A DNA stretch of 64,000 bases, from positions 1,116,001 through 1,180,000 of the forward strand of contig NZ_AP026070.1 in assembly GCF_024363255.1 (NCBI RefSeq), in the 5' to 3' direction. Shown here piece after piece: positions 8,372-18,420 of the stretch (its first letter is position 1; every line of letters begins with the position of its first letter). The notes under the pieces are model-generated. The model made no database searches, was not told the origin of the DNA, and was given only the letters and a program-made list of their open reading frames with translations. The stretch is from Shewanella sp. NFH-SH190041 (GTDB lineage: Bacteria > Pseudomonadota > Gammaproteobacteria > Enterobacterales > Shewanellaceae). The position numbers were made by a program, and so were the translations under genes.

Positions 8372-10369
8372 ATGTCTTCCCGTAAAGTACTCGCTAACGC
8401 TATCCGTGTGTTAAGTATGGATGCCGTTCAAAAAGCCAACTCAGGACACCCTGGCGCACCTATGGGTATGGCGGATATTGCCGAAGTTCTTTGGCGTGAT
8501 CATCTGAAACATAACCCAGTTAACCCACAATGGGCCGACCGTGACCGGTTTATCCTGTCAAATGGCCATGGCTCAATGCTGATTTACTCCCTGCTGCACC
8601 TGACAGGTTATGACCTGTCCATTGACGATTTGAAAAACTTCCGTCAGCTGCACTCCAAAACCCCAGGCCACCCAGAATACGGTTATGCCCCAGGTGTCGA
8701 AACCACAACTGGCCCACTGGGTCAGGGCATCACCAATGGTGTTGGTATGGCGCTGGCAGAAAAAGTGCTGGGCGCTCAATTTAACCGTGACGGTCATAAT
8801 GTGGTGGATCACCATACTTATGTCTTTATGGGCGACGGTTGTTTGATGGAAGGGGTTTCCCATGAGGCCTGCTCTTTGGCGGGTACCTTGGGGCTGGGCA
8901 AACTGATCGCGTTTTGGGATGACAATGGCATCTCTATTGACGGTCATGTTGAAGGTTGGTTCAGCGATGATACTCCAGGCCGCTTTGAGGCGTATGGCTG
9001 GCATGTGATCCGTGATGTTGACGGTCATGACGCGGATGCAATCAATGCTGCCATTATTGCCGCGAAGGCGGAAACCAATAAGCCAACATTGATCTGTACC
9101 AAGACTATTATCGGTTTTGGCTCACCAAACAAATCTGGCAGTCATGACTGCCATGGTGCGCCACTGGGTGATGCGGAAATTGCTGCAGCTCGTGAGTTCC
9201 TTGGTTGGAGTCAAGGGCCATTTGATATCCCTGCTGATATTTATGCGCAATGGGATGCCAAAGCTGCAGGCCAGCAGGCTGAAACTGCTTGGGACAGCAA
9301 ATTTGCGGCTTACGCGGCAGCATACCCTGAGTTGGCCGCTGAGTTAAAACGCCGTCTGAGCGGTGAGCTGCCAGCTGACTTTGCTGTAAAAGCACAAGCT
9401 TACATCGAAGATTTGCAGGCAAACCCTGCGAATATCGCGTCACGTAAGGCATCGCAAAATGCACTGGGTGCATTTGGTAAACTGCTGCCAGAGTTTTTAG
9501 GTGGTAGTGCGGATTTGGCGCCATCTAACCTGACTATGTATGCTGATTCTAAGTCTATTACGCCGGAAGATGCGTCAGGAAACTACCTGCACTATGGTGT
9601 ACGTGAATTTGGTATGACTGCCATCATTAATGGTATCGCTCTGCACGGTGGTTTTGTACCTTATGGTGCAACCTTCCTGATGTTTATGGAATATGCCCGC
9701 AATGCGATGCGTATGGCGGCATTGATGAAGGTGCAGAATATCCAAGTCTATACCCATGACTCTATCGGTCTGGGTGAAGATGGTCCGACTCACCAGCCAG
9801 TCGAGCAGATTGCATCGCTGCGTCTGACACCGAATATGAGCACGTGGCGTCCATGTGATCAGGTTGAGTCTGCTATCGCTTGGAAGTTTGCCATTGAGCG
9901 TAAAGATGGTCCGACAGCGCTGATCTTCTCCCGTCAGAATCTGACTCAGATGCCACGCAGTGCTGAGCAGTTGGCTGCAGTAGAGAAAGGTGGTTATATC
10001 CTGGTGGATTGTGACGGTACCCCAGAAGCCATCATTATCGCCACTGGCTCAGAAGTTGAACTGGCAGTAAAAGCTCAGGCTGAACTGACTGCGGCTGGTC
10101 GTCGGGTGCGGGTAGTGTCTATGCCATCAACCGATCGCTTTGATCTGCAAGATGCAGCTTATAAAGAAGCGGTATTGCCAGTAGCCGTGACTGCCCGGGT
10201 AGCCGTGGAAGCCGGTATTGCTGATTATTGGTACAAGTATGTGGGACTGAACGGCCGTATTATCGGTATGACCAGCTTTGGTGAATCTGCGCCAGCCGGT
10301 CAGCTGTTTGAAATGTTTGGCTTTACCGTTAACCATGTCGTTGATGCAACAAAGAGCGTTTTGGCTTGA
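8372..10369 (+). CDS. tkt: Transketolase
   Basis: A 665-residue thiamine-diphosphate enzyme that transfers two-carbon units in the pentose phosphate pathway. Visible features are the N-terminal [25 protein letters not shown], the ThDP/Mg motif [13 protein letters not shown] ending in DDNGISIDG (about 155-195), HDCHGAPLG (about 258), the pyrimidine-binding DLAPSN and GVREFGM (catalytic Glu, about 410) and the [18 protein letters not shown] loop (about 460-480). Length is normal. It heads the carbon block tkt-epd-pgk-fba and supplies or consumes erythrose-4-phosphate, the substrate of the next gene. Strong ribosome site AGGAGAG. Confidence 0.98.
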   Translation: MSSRKVLANAIRVLSMDAVQKANSGHPGAPMGMADIAEVLWRDHLKHNPVNPQWADRDRFILSNGHGSMLIYSLLHLTGYDLSIDDLKNFRQLHSKTPGHPEYGYAPGVETTTGPLGQGITNGVGMALAEKVLGAQFNRDGHNVVDHHTYVFMGDGCLMEGVSHEACSLAGTLGLGKLIAFWDDNGISIDGHVEGWFSDDTPGRFEAYGWHVIRDVDGHDADAINAAIIAAKAETNKPTLICTKTIIGFGSPNKSGSHDCHGAPLGDAEIAAAREFLGWSQGPFDIPADIYAQWDAKAAGQQAETAWDSKFAAYAAAYPELAAELKRRLSGELPADFAVKAQAYIEDLQANPANIASRKASQNALGAFGKLLPEFLGGSADLAPSNLTMYADSKSITPEDASGNYLHYGVREFGMTAIINGIALHGGFVPYGATFLMFMEYARNAMRMAALMKVQNIQVYTHDSIGLGEDGPTHQPVEQIASLRLTPNMSTWRPCDQVESAIAWKFAIERKDGPTALIFSRQNLTQMPRSAEQLAAVEKGGYILVDCDGTPEAIIIATGSEVELAVKAQAELTAAGRRVRVVSMPSTDRFDLQDAAYKEAVLPVAVTARVAVEAGIADYWYKYVGLNGRIIGMTSFGESAPAGQLFEMFGFTVNHVVDATKSVLA

Positions 10370-10441
10370 GTTAACAATTCAACTAAGTAGTTGATGATGC
10401 AAATGCTAATCTGTGTTGAAATAGCGCACGGATAACATCAG

Positions 10442-10472
10442 GCGGCTTACCCTGACTTGTCGGGGTAAGCCG
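10442..10472 (+). terminator. Hairpin after tkt
   Basis: A 10-bp perfect stem, GGCTTACCC pairing with GGGTAAGCC, is followed by a weak TTGTTG tract. It may be a terminator or a processing/attenuation hairpin before epd. Confidence 0.6.
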
Positions 10473-10543
10473 TTGTTGCATTAATACCCTGTGAATAACC
10501 AGATACGGGGGCTGTGTTCACAGGAAGGGGGCATAACAGCAAG

Positions 10544-11557
10544 ATGATTCGGGTTGCAATTAATGGTTACGGTCGTATAGGCCGGGCGGTACTCAGGGCG
10601 TTATATGAGTCGCAGCGCCGACACCAAATTCAGATTGTTGCCATCAATGAACTGGCCAGCCCAGATGCCATAGCCCACTTAACTCGCTACGACACCACTC
10701 ATGGGCGTTTTCACTTGCCGGTCAGCCTGACTCAGGGGGGGCTGCAGGTAGGGCAAGACAGTATCGCCTTGCTGCATGAAGCCGATGCTTCAGCGCTTCC
10801 CTGGGATAAATACCGGGTGGATATTGTGCTGGAATGTACCGGGATATTAACCGACAGAGCCCAGTGCAGTGCACATTTAACCGCGGGTGCGCGCAAAGTG
10901 CTTATCAGCCACCCCGCTTCTGCTGATGTCGATGCCACCATTGTTTATGGCGTTAACCATTCATCCCTTCTTGCTCACCATACCCTTGTTTCCAATGCTT
11001 CCTGTACCACCAATTGCCTTGTGCCCGTTATTGATGTGCTCGACAGAGCTTTTGGGGTGAAAAGCGGCGCCATTACCACCATACATGCGGCCATGAACGA
11101 TCAGCCGGTGATTGATGCTTTTCACGATGACTTGCGCCGTACCCGGGCAGCAGGGCAGTCAATTATTCCTGTGGATACCAAGCTGGCACGGGGTATTGAG
11201 CGCATTTTGCCCCATATGCGCAATAAATTTGAAGCCATTTCGGTGCGGGTACCGACAGTGAATGTCACCGCGATTGATTTGTCTGTCACCTTGGATGCAA
11301 GAGTCGATATCGACACGGTAAACCGTGAATTAAAAGCCCAGGCCAGCGGCCGCTATGCCGGCATAGTGGCCTACACACAGGCGCCTTTGGTGTCTTGTGA
11401 TTTCAACCATGATCCCCACTCTTGCACTGTTGATGCGACCCAGACCCGGGTCAGTGATGGCCATTTGGCTAAGCTGCTGCTCTGGTGCGATAACGAATGG
11501 GGCTTTGCCAACCGGATGTTGGATACCGCACTGGCTATGAGCCAGGCCGGAGAATAA
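10544..11557 (+). CDS. epd: D-erythrose-4-phosphate dehydrogenase
   Basis: A GAPDH-family enzyme of 337 residues that oxidises erythrose-4-phosphate to erythronate-4-phosphate with NAD, towards pyridoxal phosphate. Start chosen at ATG 10544 ([14 protein letters not shown], Rossmann NAD-binding motif); the frame is open from a GTG at 10514. The catalytic Cys lies in SNASCTTNC (about 155) and the active-site His in [12 protein letters not shown]. The motif INELAS and the long [12 protein letters not shown] segment, plus the position between tkt and pgk, favour Epd over glycolytic GAPDH. The tkt-epd-pgk-fba order suggests joint expression, although hairpins separate the genes. Confidence 0.93.
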   Translation: MIRVAINGYGRIGRAVLRALYESQRRHQIQIVAINELASPDAIAHLTRYDTTHGRFHLPVSLTQGGLQVGQDSIALLHEADASALPWDKYRVDIVLECTGILTDRAQCSAHLTAGARKVLISHPASADVDATIVYGVNHSSLLAHHTLVSNASCTTNCLVPVIDVLDRAFGVKSGAITTIHAAMNDQPVIDAFHDDLRRTRAAGQSIIPVDTKLARGIERILPHMRNKFEAISVRVPTVNVTAIDLSVTLDARVDIDTVNRELKAQASGRYAGIVAYTQAPLVSCDFNHDPHSCTVDATQTRVSDGHLAKLLLWCDNEWGFANRMLDTALAMSQAGE

Positions 11558-11569
11558 AACAATTTTTTC

Positions 11570-11596
11570 AGAGCTGCCGCGGCGGCTCTTTAAGTT
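11570..11596 (+). terminator. Hairpin between epd and pgk
   Basis: An AGAGCTGCC/GGCGGCTCT stem (one G-U type mismatch) is followed by TTTAAGTT. It probably reduces rather than stops readthrough into pgk. Confidence 0.5.
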
Positions 11597-11630
11597 AATT
11601 TTGTATTTACCATTTAAGGAAGTAGCTGTT

Positions 11631-12806
11631 ATGGCAATTATCAAAATGTCTGATCTGGATCTGCAAGGTAAGCGCGTACTTATCCGTGAAGATCTTAATG
11701 TACCGGTAAAAGACGGTGTGGTGACTAGTGATGCACGTCTGCGTGCTTCATTACCCACTATCCGTTTGGCGTTGGAGAAAGGCGCGGCAGTGATGGTGAT
11801 GTCCCACTTGGGACGACCAACTGAAGGCGAATTTAATGCTGAATTTTCTTTGCAACCTGTGGTGAATTATCTGGCTCAGGCATTGGACTGCCCTGTTCGT
11901 CTGGCGACAGATTATCTTGATGGGGTTGAGGTTGCTCCCGGTGAAGTGGTGGTGTTTGAAAACGTTCGCTTCAACAAAGGCGAGAAGAAAAATGATGAAG
12001 CACTAGCTAAGAAAATGGCGGCGCTGTGTGATGTCTATGTGATGGATGCTTTTGGTACCGCTCACCGCGCCCAAGCATCTACCCATGGTGTGGGGATGTT
12101 TGCGCCCGTGGCCTGTGCCGGCCCTTTGTTGGCAGCAGAGCTGGACGCACTGGGCAAAGCTATGGATAATCCCGCCCGTCCGCTGGTTGCTATTGTTGGT
12201 GGCTCTAAGGTATCGACCAAACTGACGGTACTGGAAAGCTTGTCTGGTATTGTGGATCAGTTGGTTGTGGGTGGCGGTATTGCTAACACCTTTATTGCTG
12301 CGGCCGGTCATCAGGTGGGTAAATCCCTTTATGAAGCTGACCTTATCGATGAAGCTAAGCGTCTGGTAGACAATGCCCAGCGTCGTGGTGCGGATATCCC
12401 GGTACCCACTGATGTTGTTGTTGGTAAGGAATTTAGTGCTGATGCCGTTGCCACACTTAAGCCTGTGGCTGACGTTGCTGCCGATGATATGATTTTTGAT
12501 ATTGGCCCGGACAGCGCCAATGTGCTGGCAGAGATCATTGCCAAAGCAGGCACCATCGTCTGGAATGGCCCGGTTGGGGTATTTGAATTTGATCAATTTG
12601 GTGATGGCACCAAGCGCATTGCCCAAGCGATTGCAGATGCCAATGCATTTTCTATTGCCGGCGGTGGTGATACGCTAGCCGCTGTAGATAAGTATGATAT
12701 TGCAGAGAAAATTTCTTATATCTCTACTGGCGGCGGAGCATTCTTAGAGTTCCTGGAAGGTAAGGAGCTGCCTGCGGTAGCCATGTTACAGGCCCGCGGT
12801 GAATAA
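11631..12806 (+). CDS. pgk: Phosphoglycerate kinase
   Basis: A glycolytic kinase of 391 residues converting 1,3-bisphosphoglycerate and ADP to 3-phosphoglycerate and ATP. Start at ATG 11631 ([25 protein letters not shown]), preceded by AAGGAAG. Family motifs: REDLNVP with [18 protein letters not shown] (about 60), [13 protein letters not shown] (about 110), [10 protein letters not shown] (about 145), GGSKVSTKL (about 190), WNGPVGVFE (about 315) and the C-terminal GGGDTLAAV...[13 protein letters not shown] nucleotide loop. Length and sequence are ordinary. Confidence 0.99.
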   Translation: MAIIKMSDLDLQGKRVLIREDLNVPVKDGVVTSDARLRASLPTIRLALEKGAAVMVMSHLGRPTEGEFNAEFSLQPVVNYLAQALDCPVRLATDYLDGVEVAPGEVVVFENVRFNKGEKKNDEALAKKMAALCDVYVMDAFGTAHRAQASTHGVGMFAPVACAGPLLAAELDALGKAMDNPARPLVAIVGGSKVSTKLTVLESLSGIVDQLVVGGGIANTFIAAAGHQVGKSLYEADLIDEAKRLVDNAQRRGADIPVPTDVVVGKEFSADAVATLKPVADVAADDMIFDIGPDSANVLAEIIAKAGTIVWNGPVGVFEFDQFGDGTKRIAQAIADANAFSIAGGGDTLAAVDKYDIAEKISYISTGGGAFLEFLEGKELPAVAMLQARGE

Positions 12807-12830
12807 CCCCTGCTACTTGAAACAATAATA

Positions 12831-12853
12831 AGGGCCGGCCATTGAGCCGGCCT
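12831..12853 (+). terminator. Hairpin between pgk and fba
   Basis: A GGCCGGC/GCCGGCC stem with a 5-base loop is followed by a poor T tract, so termination may be partial. Confidence 0.5.
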
Positions 12854-12916
12854 ATTGATGGATTGATGAATTTAAAATGGTGATAAACCTATCACCTCAC
12901 TTATTTGGAGCAGAAA

Positions 12917-13984
12917 ATGGCCTTAATTTCCCTACGACAACTGTTGGATCATGCCGCAGAGCATGGCTATGGTGTACCGGCATTTAACGTCAATAACTTA
13001 GAGCAGATGCGTGCCATTATGCAGGCCGCTGAAGCGACTGACAGCCCGGTTATCGTACAGGCATCAGCCGGTGCCCGTAAGTACGCCCGTCCACAGTTTT
13101 TGAAGTATTTGATGACAGCGGCGCTGGAGCAGTATCCAGATATCCCTGTCTGTATTCACCAAGATCACGGGACTCACCCTGATGTGTGCCAGCGTTCAAT
13201 CCAGCTGGGCATGAGTTCAGTGATGATGGATGGCTCGCTGATGGCAGACGGTAAAACGCCGGCTTCTTATGATTACAACGTTGATGTTACCCGTAAGACA
13301 GTTGCGTTTGCCCATGCTTGTGGGGTATCCGTTGAAGGTGAAATCGGCTGCTTGGGCAGCCTTGAAACCGGTAAGGCCGGTGAAGAAGATGGTATTGGTG
13401 CTGAAGGTACACTGAGCCATGATCAGATGCTGACCAGCCCAGAAGAAGCGGCCCGCTTTGTGGCGGATACCCATGTGGATGCATTAGCGATTGCTATCGG
13501 TACCAGCCATGGTGCTTACAAGTTCAGCCGCAAGCCTACCGGCGATGTGCTGCGTATTGACCGCATTAAAGAAATCCATGCCCGTATTCCTAATACCCAC
13601 TTAGTGATGCATGGCAGCTCTTCTGTGCCGCAGGAGTGGCTGAAAATCATTAACCAATATGGTGGTGATATTCCAGAAACCTATGGTGTGCCGCTGGAAG
13701 AGATCGTTGAAGGCATTAAGCACGGGGTGCGCAAGGTTAATATCGATACCGACCTACGTTTGGCCTCCACTGGGGCGATTCGCCAGTTTCTGGCCGAGCA
13801 CCCAAGTGAGTTTGATCCGCGCAAATTCCTGAAGGCATCTATGGATGCGATGGCGGGGATCTGTACCGAGCGTTATGATGCATTTGGCTGCGCGGGGATG
13901 GGGTCAAAAATCAAGCCTCTGTCACTGCAGGCCATGTATAAGCGTTATCAGACCGGTGAGCTGGATCCTCAGATCAACTACTGA
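12917..13984 (+). CDS. fba: Fructose-bisphosphate aldolase, class II
   Basis: A 355-residue zinc-dependent aldolase cleaving fructose-1,6-bisphosphate to dihydroxyacetone phosphate and glyceraldehyde-3-phosphate. Start at ATG 12917 ([19 protein letters not shown]) with TTTGGAG upstream; an in-frame TTG at 12905 is less likely. Motifs: [16 protein letters not shown] (catalytic Asp and zinc His, about 80), [14 protein letters not shown] (zinc Glu/His area), [13 protein letters not shown] (zinc His, about 200), HGSSSVP and [12 protein letters not shown] (phosphate loop). It resembles the CbbA-type long class II aldolases. It ends the carbon block and is followed by a strong terminator. Confidence 0.97.
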   Translation: MALISLRQLLDHAAEHGYGVPAFNVNNLEQMRAIMQAAEATDSPVIVQASAGARKYARPQFLKYLMTAALEQYPDIPVCIHQDHGTHPDVCQRSIQLGMSSVMMDGSLMADGKTPASYDYNVDVTRKTVAFAHACGVSVEGEIGCLGSLETGKAGEEDGIGAEGTLSHDQMLTSPEEAARFVADTHVDALAIAIGTSHGAYKFSRKPTGDVLRIDRIKEIHARIPNTHLVMHGSSSVPQEWLKIINQYGGDIPETYGVPLEEIVEGIKHGVRKVNIDTDLRLASTGAIRQFLAEHPSEFDPRKFLKASMDAMAGICTERYDAFGCAGMGSKIKPLSLQAMYKRYQTGELDPQINY

Positions 13985-14034
13985 TGCAATGTTGAGGCTG
14001 AAACGGTACCTACAGTTACAGCCTTTAATATGAT

Positions 14035-14063
14035 TAAAAAAGCCCGCTGATGCGGGTTTTTTA
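14035..14063 (+). terminator. Rho-independent terminator after fba
   Basis: A short GCCCGC/GCGGGT stem lies between six A and six T. It is a textbook terminator at the end of the carbon block. Confidence 0.9.
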
Positions 14064-14230
14064 TTGCTTTAAATTCAGGCTGTTTAAGGAAAGCATAGTG
14101 GTTTCAACACATCATTATTGTCCTGCAGGCTATACAGAACCGTGTTGCTAATGTTGATGTAATTTGTTGAATTAATGTGCTGTGTTGGTTTTAATGGCTG
14201 CCATTGATAGCAAAGGACATGGTGATATTG

Positions 14231-15028
14231 ATGCAATGGATAAGCGGGAATAGAGGGCCGGGACAGTCGGTTTTTGGGGCGATGTTATTGGGCGTGAGTG
14301 GATTAGGGCTGCTATCCGGCGGTGCGATAGCTGCTGATGATTTTGTACCAGGCGATAAGATTTTTAGTGGTGATGCTGAATTGGGCGGTACGCTGACCAC
14401 AGGGAATAGCAAGAGTGCTTCGATAAAGGGCCGATTGGATATGAAGCATGAGTTAGGGCAGTGGGAAAATAAATACTTGCTTGAAGCCCTATACAGTGAA
14501 AATGATGATGGTGACAGTGAAGATAGTACGGTGACGCAAACCTATCAGGCCGGTATTCAAGGAAATTATCGTTTTGATCCCCGCCGCTATTTGTTTGCTA
14601 ACGGCAATTATTTCCGTGACCCTTCTACCGGCTATAACTACACAGTGACCACAGCATTGGGATATGGTCATCGGTTGCATCACAGTGATAATGCTTTTAT
14701 TGATGTGGAAATTGGCCCAGGTTATCAATATCAGCGGCTGATTGGGGCCGAAGCGGCAACGAGCGGCGTGAACTCAGAGGACAGCTTAGTGTTACACAGC
14801 GTGCTGGCAATGGAATACCAGATTGCTGAAGGATCGGTTTTAAAGCAGAAATTTACTGCAGATTACGGCGATAAAATTTTAGCGCGTTCTGAAAGTGCGA
14901 TTACCGCGCGGATTATCGGGGCGTTGCGGATGAAGTTTGCCGTGACCGTCAGGTATGACGATCAACCGTTGGCGGGTAAAAAAAGTACTGATACGGAAAC
15001 GACTATGACGCTGTTGTATGGGTTCTAA
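14231..15028 (+). CDS. DUF481 (YdiY-like) outer-membrane protein
   Basis: About 265 residues. The start is uncertain: ATG 14231 gives a signal peptide ending GGAIA-ADD and lies 14 bases after AAAGGA; ATG 14219 and a TTG at 14204 are also in frame. The mature protein matches DUF481: GDAELGGTLTTGNSKSASIKG at its start, then alternating beta strands (NKYLLEALYSEND, YRFDPRRYLFANGNYFRD, ALGYGHRLHH, VEIGPGYQYQ) and a C-terminal aromatic residue (LLYGF), typical of an outer-membrane barrel. E. coli YdiY is the closest named relative I know. Function unknown. Confidence 0.8.
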   Translation: MQWISGNRGPGQSVFGAMLLGVSGLGLLSGGAIAADDFVPGDKIFSGDAELGGTLTTGNSKSASIKGRLDMKHELGQWENKYLLEALYSENDDGDSEDSTVTQTYQAGIQGNYRFDPRRYLFANGNYFRDPSTGYNYTVTTALGYGHRLHHSDNAFIDVEIGPGYQYQRLIGAEAATSGVNSEDSLVLHSVLAMEYQIAEGSVLKQKFTADYGDKILARSESAITARIIGALRMKFAVTVRYDDQPLAGKKSTDTETTMTLLYGF

Positions 15029-15275
15029 CTGTTTTTAGTGGAAAATCGGTGCCTTGATTCGGTGCTTTGATAAGGAATAAGAGTTCAGCGTTTTTTATCA
15101 ATGTAACATGTTGATACTCTTGTTGCTGCACACCTGTTTTAATAGCGTAAATATAAGGTAATTATTAATTATTTTTAACTTAATGATGTTCATCACCCTG
15201 TCCCCGGTCATGTTTGTTGCGGGGTTACTGTGGTAGCGTGACGCCCCTGATTTAAAGGGGGAGTCCCACAAGTTT

Positions 15276-16748
15276 ATGAACTTAGCTGTTTTTTCGTCCG
15301 CCCGCCCTCGGGCTGGACGTATGCTGGCGTTTCTCGCTGCACTAATCTCATTATGCTGTCTGCCGGGCACTGCCTTGGCAGCAGAACACACTCCAGTCAA
15401 TATGACGGCTATGCCAGCGGGTATTATCGCCCTTGCACTGTTTGTGCTGGCCTATGTGATGGTGATTGGCGAAGAAAAGCTGCATATCCAGAAGTCTAAG
15501 CCGGTACTGCTGGCTGCTGGCCTTATCTGGGGTCTGATCGGCCTGACTTACAGCGGTATTAATCAGTCTGAAATGGCTGAAGCGGCTTTTCGTCACAACC
15601 TGTTAGAGTATGCCGAGCTGTTTTTGTTCCTGATGGTGGCGATGACCTATATCAATGCCATGGAAGAGCGCGGCCTGTTTGATGCGTTACGCGGCTGGAT
15701 CATTAACCGGGGACTGACTCTACGTCAGGTATTCTGGCTGACCGGTTTTATGGCTTTTTTCATTTCGCCTGTGGCAGATAACCTGACAACAGCGCTATTG
15801 ATGTGTGCCGTGGTGATGAAAGTGGGTAAAGGTTACCCCAAATTTATTGCCATGGCCTGTATCAATATTGTGGTTGCGGCTAATGCGGGTGGTGCCTTCA
15901 GTCCATTTGGTGATATCACCACACTGATGGTATGGCAAAAAGGTGTGGTGCAGTTTGGTCAGTTCTTTGACCTGTTTGTACCATCCCTGCTGAACTTTGC
16001 CGTGCCGGCATTCATTATGAGTTTGTTTATTGGCAGCCATAAACCTCAGGCTGAAAATGAACAGATCTTTATGAAGCGTGGTGCGCGTCGTATCGTTGTG
16101 CTATTCCTGCTGACTATCTGCTGTGCCGTATTGGCTCACTCTGTACTGGGTATGCCACCGGTACTGGGGATGATGTTTGGTCTGGGTCTGCTGCAGTTTT
16201 TCGGTTTCTACCTGCGCCGCAGCTTTGATAAGGCTCGTGATCAACAGTTGGCTACGGCTCAGGCGCAAGGGAATAATACCTTGGTCGCTGAGCTGCAATC
16301 CCGTCAACCATTCAATATTTTCAGCCGCATAGCCTTAGTGGAATGGGATACCATGCTGTTCTTCTACGGGGTGATGTTGTGTGTTGGTGGTCTTGGCTTT
16401 ATGGGCTATCTGGCTGTGGTTTCACACGTGATGTATGAGCACTGGAATATCACTTGTGCTAACGTGGTTGTCGGTGTGTTGTCCTCTGTGATTGATAATA
16501 TTCCGGTGATGTTTGCTATTTTGACCATGGATCCTGTGATGAGTCACGGCCAATGGCTGCTGGTGACCATGACTGCAGGTGTCGGTGGTAGTCTGTTATC
16601 TATCGGTAGTGCTGCGGGTGTGGCATTGATGGGGCAGGCCAGAGGGGTATATACCTTTGCCTCGCATCTGAAATGGACGCCTGCGATTGCTTTGGGCTAT
16701 ATCGTCAGTATCTTGGCGCATATGTGGATGAATGCCAGTCTGTTTTAA
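15276..16748 (+). CDS. nhaD: Sodium:proton antiporter NhaD
   Basis: A 490-residue inner-membrane antiporter of the NhaD type (IT superfamily), exporting Na or Li in exchange for protons. The N-terminus has a signal-like segment (LAFLAALISLCCLPGTALAA) as in known NhaD proteins. Family features: MVIGEEKLHIQKSKPVLLAAGLIWGLIG, SPVADNLTTALLMCAVVM (about 170), NAGGAFSPFGDITTLMVWQKG (about 210) and a second repeat VLSSVIDNIPVMFAIL with SIGSAAGVALMGQ near the C-terminus. About 12 membrane segments. It stands alone, and a long hairpin at 16815-16865 follows. Confidence 0.93.
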   Translation: MNLAVFSSARPRAGRMLAFLAALISLCCLPGTALAAEHTPVNMTAMPAGIIALALFVLAYVMVIGEEKLHIQKSKPVLLAAGLIWGLIGLTYSGINQSEMAEAAFRHNLLEYAELFLFLMVAMTYINAMEERGLFDALRGWIINRGLTLRQVFWLTGFMAFFISPVADNLTTALLMCAVVMKVGKGYPKFIAMACINIVVAANAGGAFSPFGDITTLMVWQKGVVQFGQFFDLFVPSLLNFAVPAFIMSLFIGSHKPQAENEQIFMKRGARRIVVLFLLTICCAVLAHSVLGMPPVLGMMFGLGLLQFFGFYLRRSFDKARDQQLATAQAQGNNTLVAELQSRQPFNIFSRIALVEWDTMLFFYGVMLCVGGLGFMGYLAVVSHVMYEHWNITCANVVVGVLSSVIDNIPVMFAILTMDPVMSHGQWLLVTMTAGVGGSLLSIGSAAGVALMGQARGVYTFASHLKWTPAIALGYIVSILAHMWMNASLF

Positions 16749-16814
16749 GTCCTTCTCATCAGACCAGTAAGAGATTATCTGCTGTTTAACTTGATGAGAT
16801 AAAAGGATTTATTT

Positions 16815-16865
16815 CAAGCTGGGGGCTAATGCCTGTGATTTTCAGGTGATTTGACCCCCAGCTTG
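16815..16865 (+). terminator. Long perfect inverted repeat after nhaD
   Basis: An 11-bp perfect repeat, CAAGCTGGGGG and CCCCCAGCTTG, encloses a second nested stem CCTG/CAGG. ATGATTTTT follows. It can end the nhaD transcript; it also lies just before the regulator gene and may be an operator. Confidence 0.65.
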
Positions 16866-16967
16866 ATGATTTTTGCAAACCTGTTCACGCTTCCGGCGTT
16901 TATTGCCCAGTCTTTTTTTACCTGCCGTTATACTAGGCATCTATCATCTATTCAGAGAATTCAACAA

Positions 16968-17708
16968 ATGCAACTCGGGGGCTGTTGGTTAAACAGCGAA
17001 CGTCAAATTTTGATTACGCAGTCCACAGGAGAGGTGTTTGAGCTGACTGCGGACGAATTTACTATCCTGCGTCTTTTGGTCGACCATCAGGAAAAAGTGG
17101 TTTCTAAAGCACTCTTGCTGCGGGAACTGACAGGTCACGCCAATGCTGAACTTGAATTAGTCGATATTATTTACAATCTCCGTAGTTATTTAGGAACTGA
17201 ATATGCGGGGCTCATTGAAACTGTGGCTGATCAGGGCTATATCCTGCATACTCGGATTAAGCGACACTCTAGACCATTGAGTGATAGTCCCTTTAAGACG
17301 ATGTCAGTGCTGGTATACAGTTTCCTTACCGGTGTTATTTTATTGCTGATGTTCTGGATTTACTCTGAAGTTGACCACCCTTATTGCATTGACAGTTATT
17401 TTGCAGAACAAGTGCCGGTTGGCAATGGGCATGCGGTGGAGTTTTCCTATTACCCTATTGATTACCATCAGAAAAAAATACTCAAACCTCAGATGGAACA
17501 TTTTGTCAGGCAGTTAAAAGCCTGTCAGTTTGTGCCTTGGGATACGGTTTCTCTTTCGGTATCTGTCGACGGCATGCTTACCAATATTATGCTGCTAAAA
17601 CAAACGGATAAACGGCCTAAACTTGACAATATTAAGCTGTTTCAAAAAGGGGTGGAGTTAGATTTTATTAACCCTGTTTGGCTCAAAGAGGTAGGTGTCT
17701 GTGGTTAG
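16968..17708 (+). CDS. ToxR/CadC-like membrane-bound winged-helix regulator
   Basis: About 246 residues. I start it at ATG 16968; the frame is open from a TTG at 16851, but that region is occupied by the nhaD hairpin. Residues 1-100 form an OmpR-type winged helix as in CadC and ToxR (ELTADEFTILRLLVDHQEKVVSKALLLRELTG, then the wing VADQGYILHTRI). A single membrane segment (SVLVYSFLTGVILLLMFWIY, about 115-135) precedes a short periplasmic domain with two Cys. It probably activates genes in response to a periplasmic or membrane signal. The 3' end overlaps the next gene by 14 bp, suggesting a regulator-partner pair like ToxR/ToxS or MarT/FidL. Confidence 0.85.
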   Translation: MQLGGCWLNSERQILITQSTGEVFELTADEFTILRLLVDHQEKVVSKALLLRELTGHANAELELVDIIYNLRSYLGTEYAGLIETVADQGYILHTRIKRHSRPLSDSPFKTMSVLVYSFLTGVILLLMFWIYSEVDHPYCIDSYFAEQVPVGNGHAVEFSYYPIDYHQKKILKPQMEHFVRQLKACQFVPWDTVSLSVSVDGMLTNIMLLKQTDKRPKLDNIKLFQKGVELDFINPVWLKEVGVCG

Positions 17709-18234
17709 CGGGAGACTGACGTTTGGCCGCCGGGTAAAACTTTGGCCAATTATGATGATGGTGGTGGTAATCGCTGCCGGTATTATTGCCTTAAATAGCT
17801 TGGTTAAGGCTAAAGATGAATTGCACCTGAGCTGTGAAGCCCGTTTTTATAAGCCATTTTTGACTGGAGATGTTCCCCGAAAAGTTTCTCTCGATGTGCT
17901 CAGTAAAGATAAAAAAGTGGTTATCCGGTATAACTATTTTGTCGGTGATAACCCTGCGGGAAGCATTGAGCTTGTAGGTAAATTGCTGCAGTTGGAAGTG
18001 GCCACCATGAGTTATAAGATGAAAATTACTCAGGGAACGGTGAAAAATAATATTGAAAGTGAAAAGTTACCTATTCATTTACAGCAAGTATTAGATAGTG
18101 GCGGACAAATTTTTGCTAATGGCGGTGGGTTTGATTTGACCTTGAAAATGTCTGAAATGGATATTGATAAAGGTTACGCCGTGGTACGGTTTGATCCAGG
18201 TAACAATATTTGGGCTTGTCGTATCAATCCGTAA
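17695..18234 (+). CDS. FidL-like membrane-anchored partner of the ToxR-type regulator
   Basis: 179 residues from a GTG at 17695 (another GTG at 17701), overlapping the regulator by 14 bp and so probably translationally coupled. One N-terminal membrane anchor (WPIMMMVVVIAAGIIALNSL, about 17-36) precedes a 140-residue periplasmic domain rich in beta strands, with Cys at about 47 and 175. The layout (small one-pass protein directly after a ToxR/CadC-like gene) matches FidL or ToxS; the FidL family assignment is from pattern and context. It may stabilise or modulate the regulator in the periplasm. Confidence 0.65.
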   Translation: MSVVSGRLTFGRRVKLWPIMMMVVVIAAGIIALNSLVKAKDELHLSCEARFYKPFLTGDVPRKVSLDVLSKDKKVVIRYNYFVGDNPAGSIELVGKLLQLEVATMSYKMKITQGTVKNNIESEKLPIHLQQVLDSGGQIFANGGGFDLTLKMSEMDIDKGYAVVRFDPGNNIWACRINP

Positions 18235-18420
18235 AAACTCGGTTTATATTGTCGGTTAATTAAGTTATTGCTTAATTGTAAGTGTAATTAAATGCACAGC
18301 TGATATTAAATAAATACTTAAGAATCAAAATATTAAGTCGCTTTAATTTTTAGCGTACTAAGAATTAAAACATATTTATTATTTGATCTTTTTGTATTTA
18401 TTTTTATTGGTTTATTTTGT

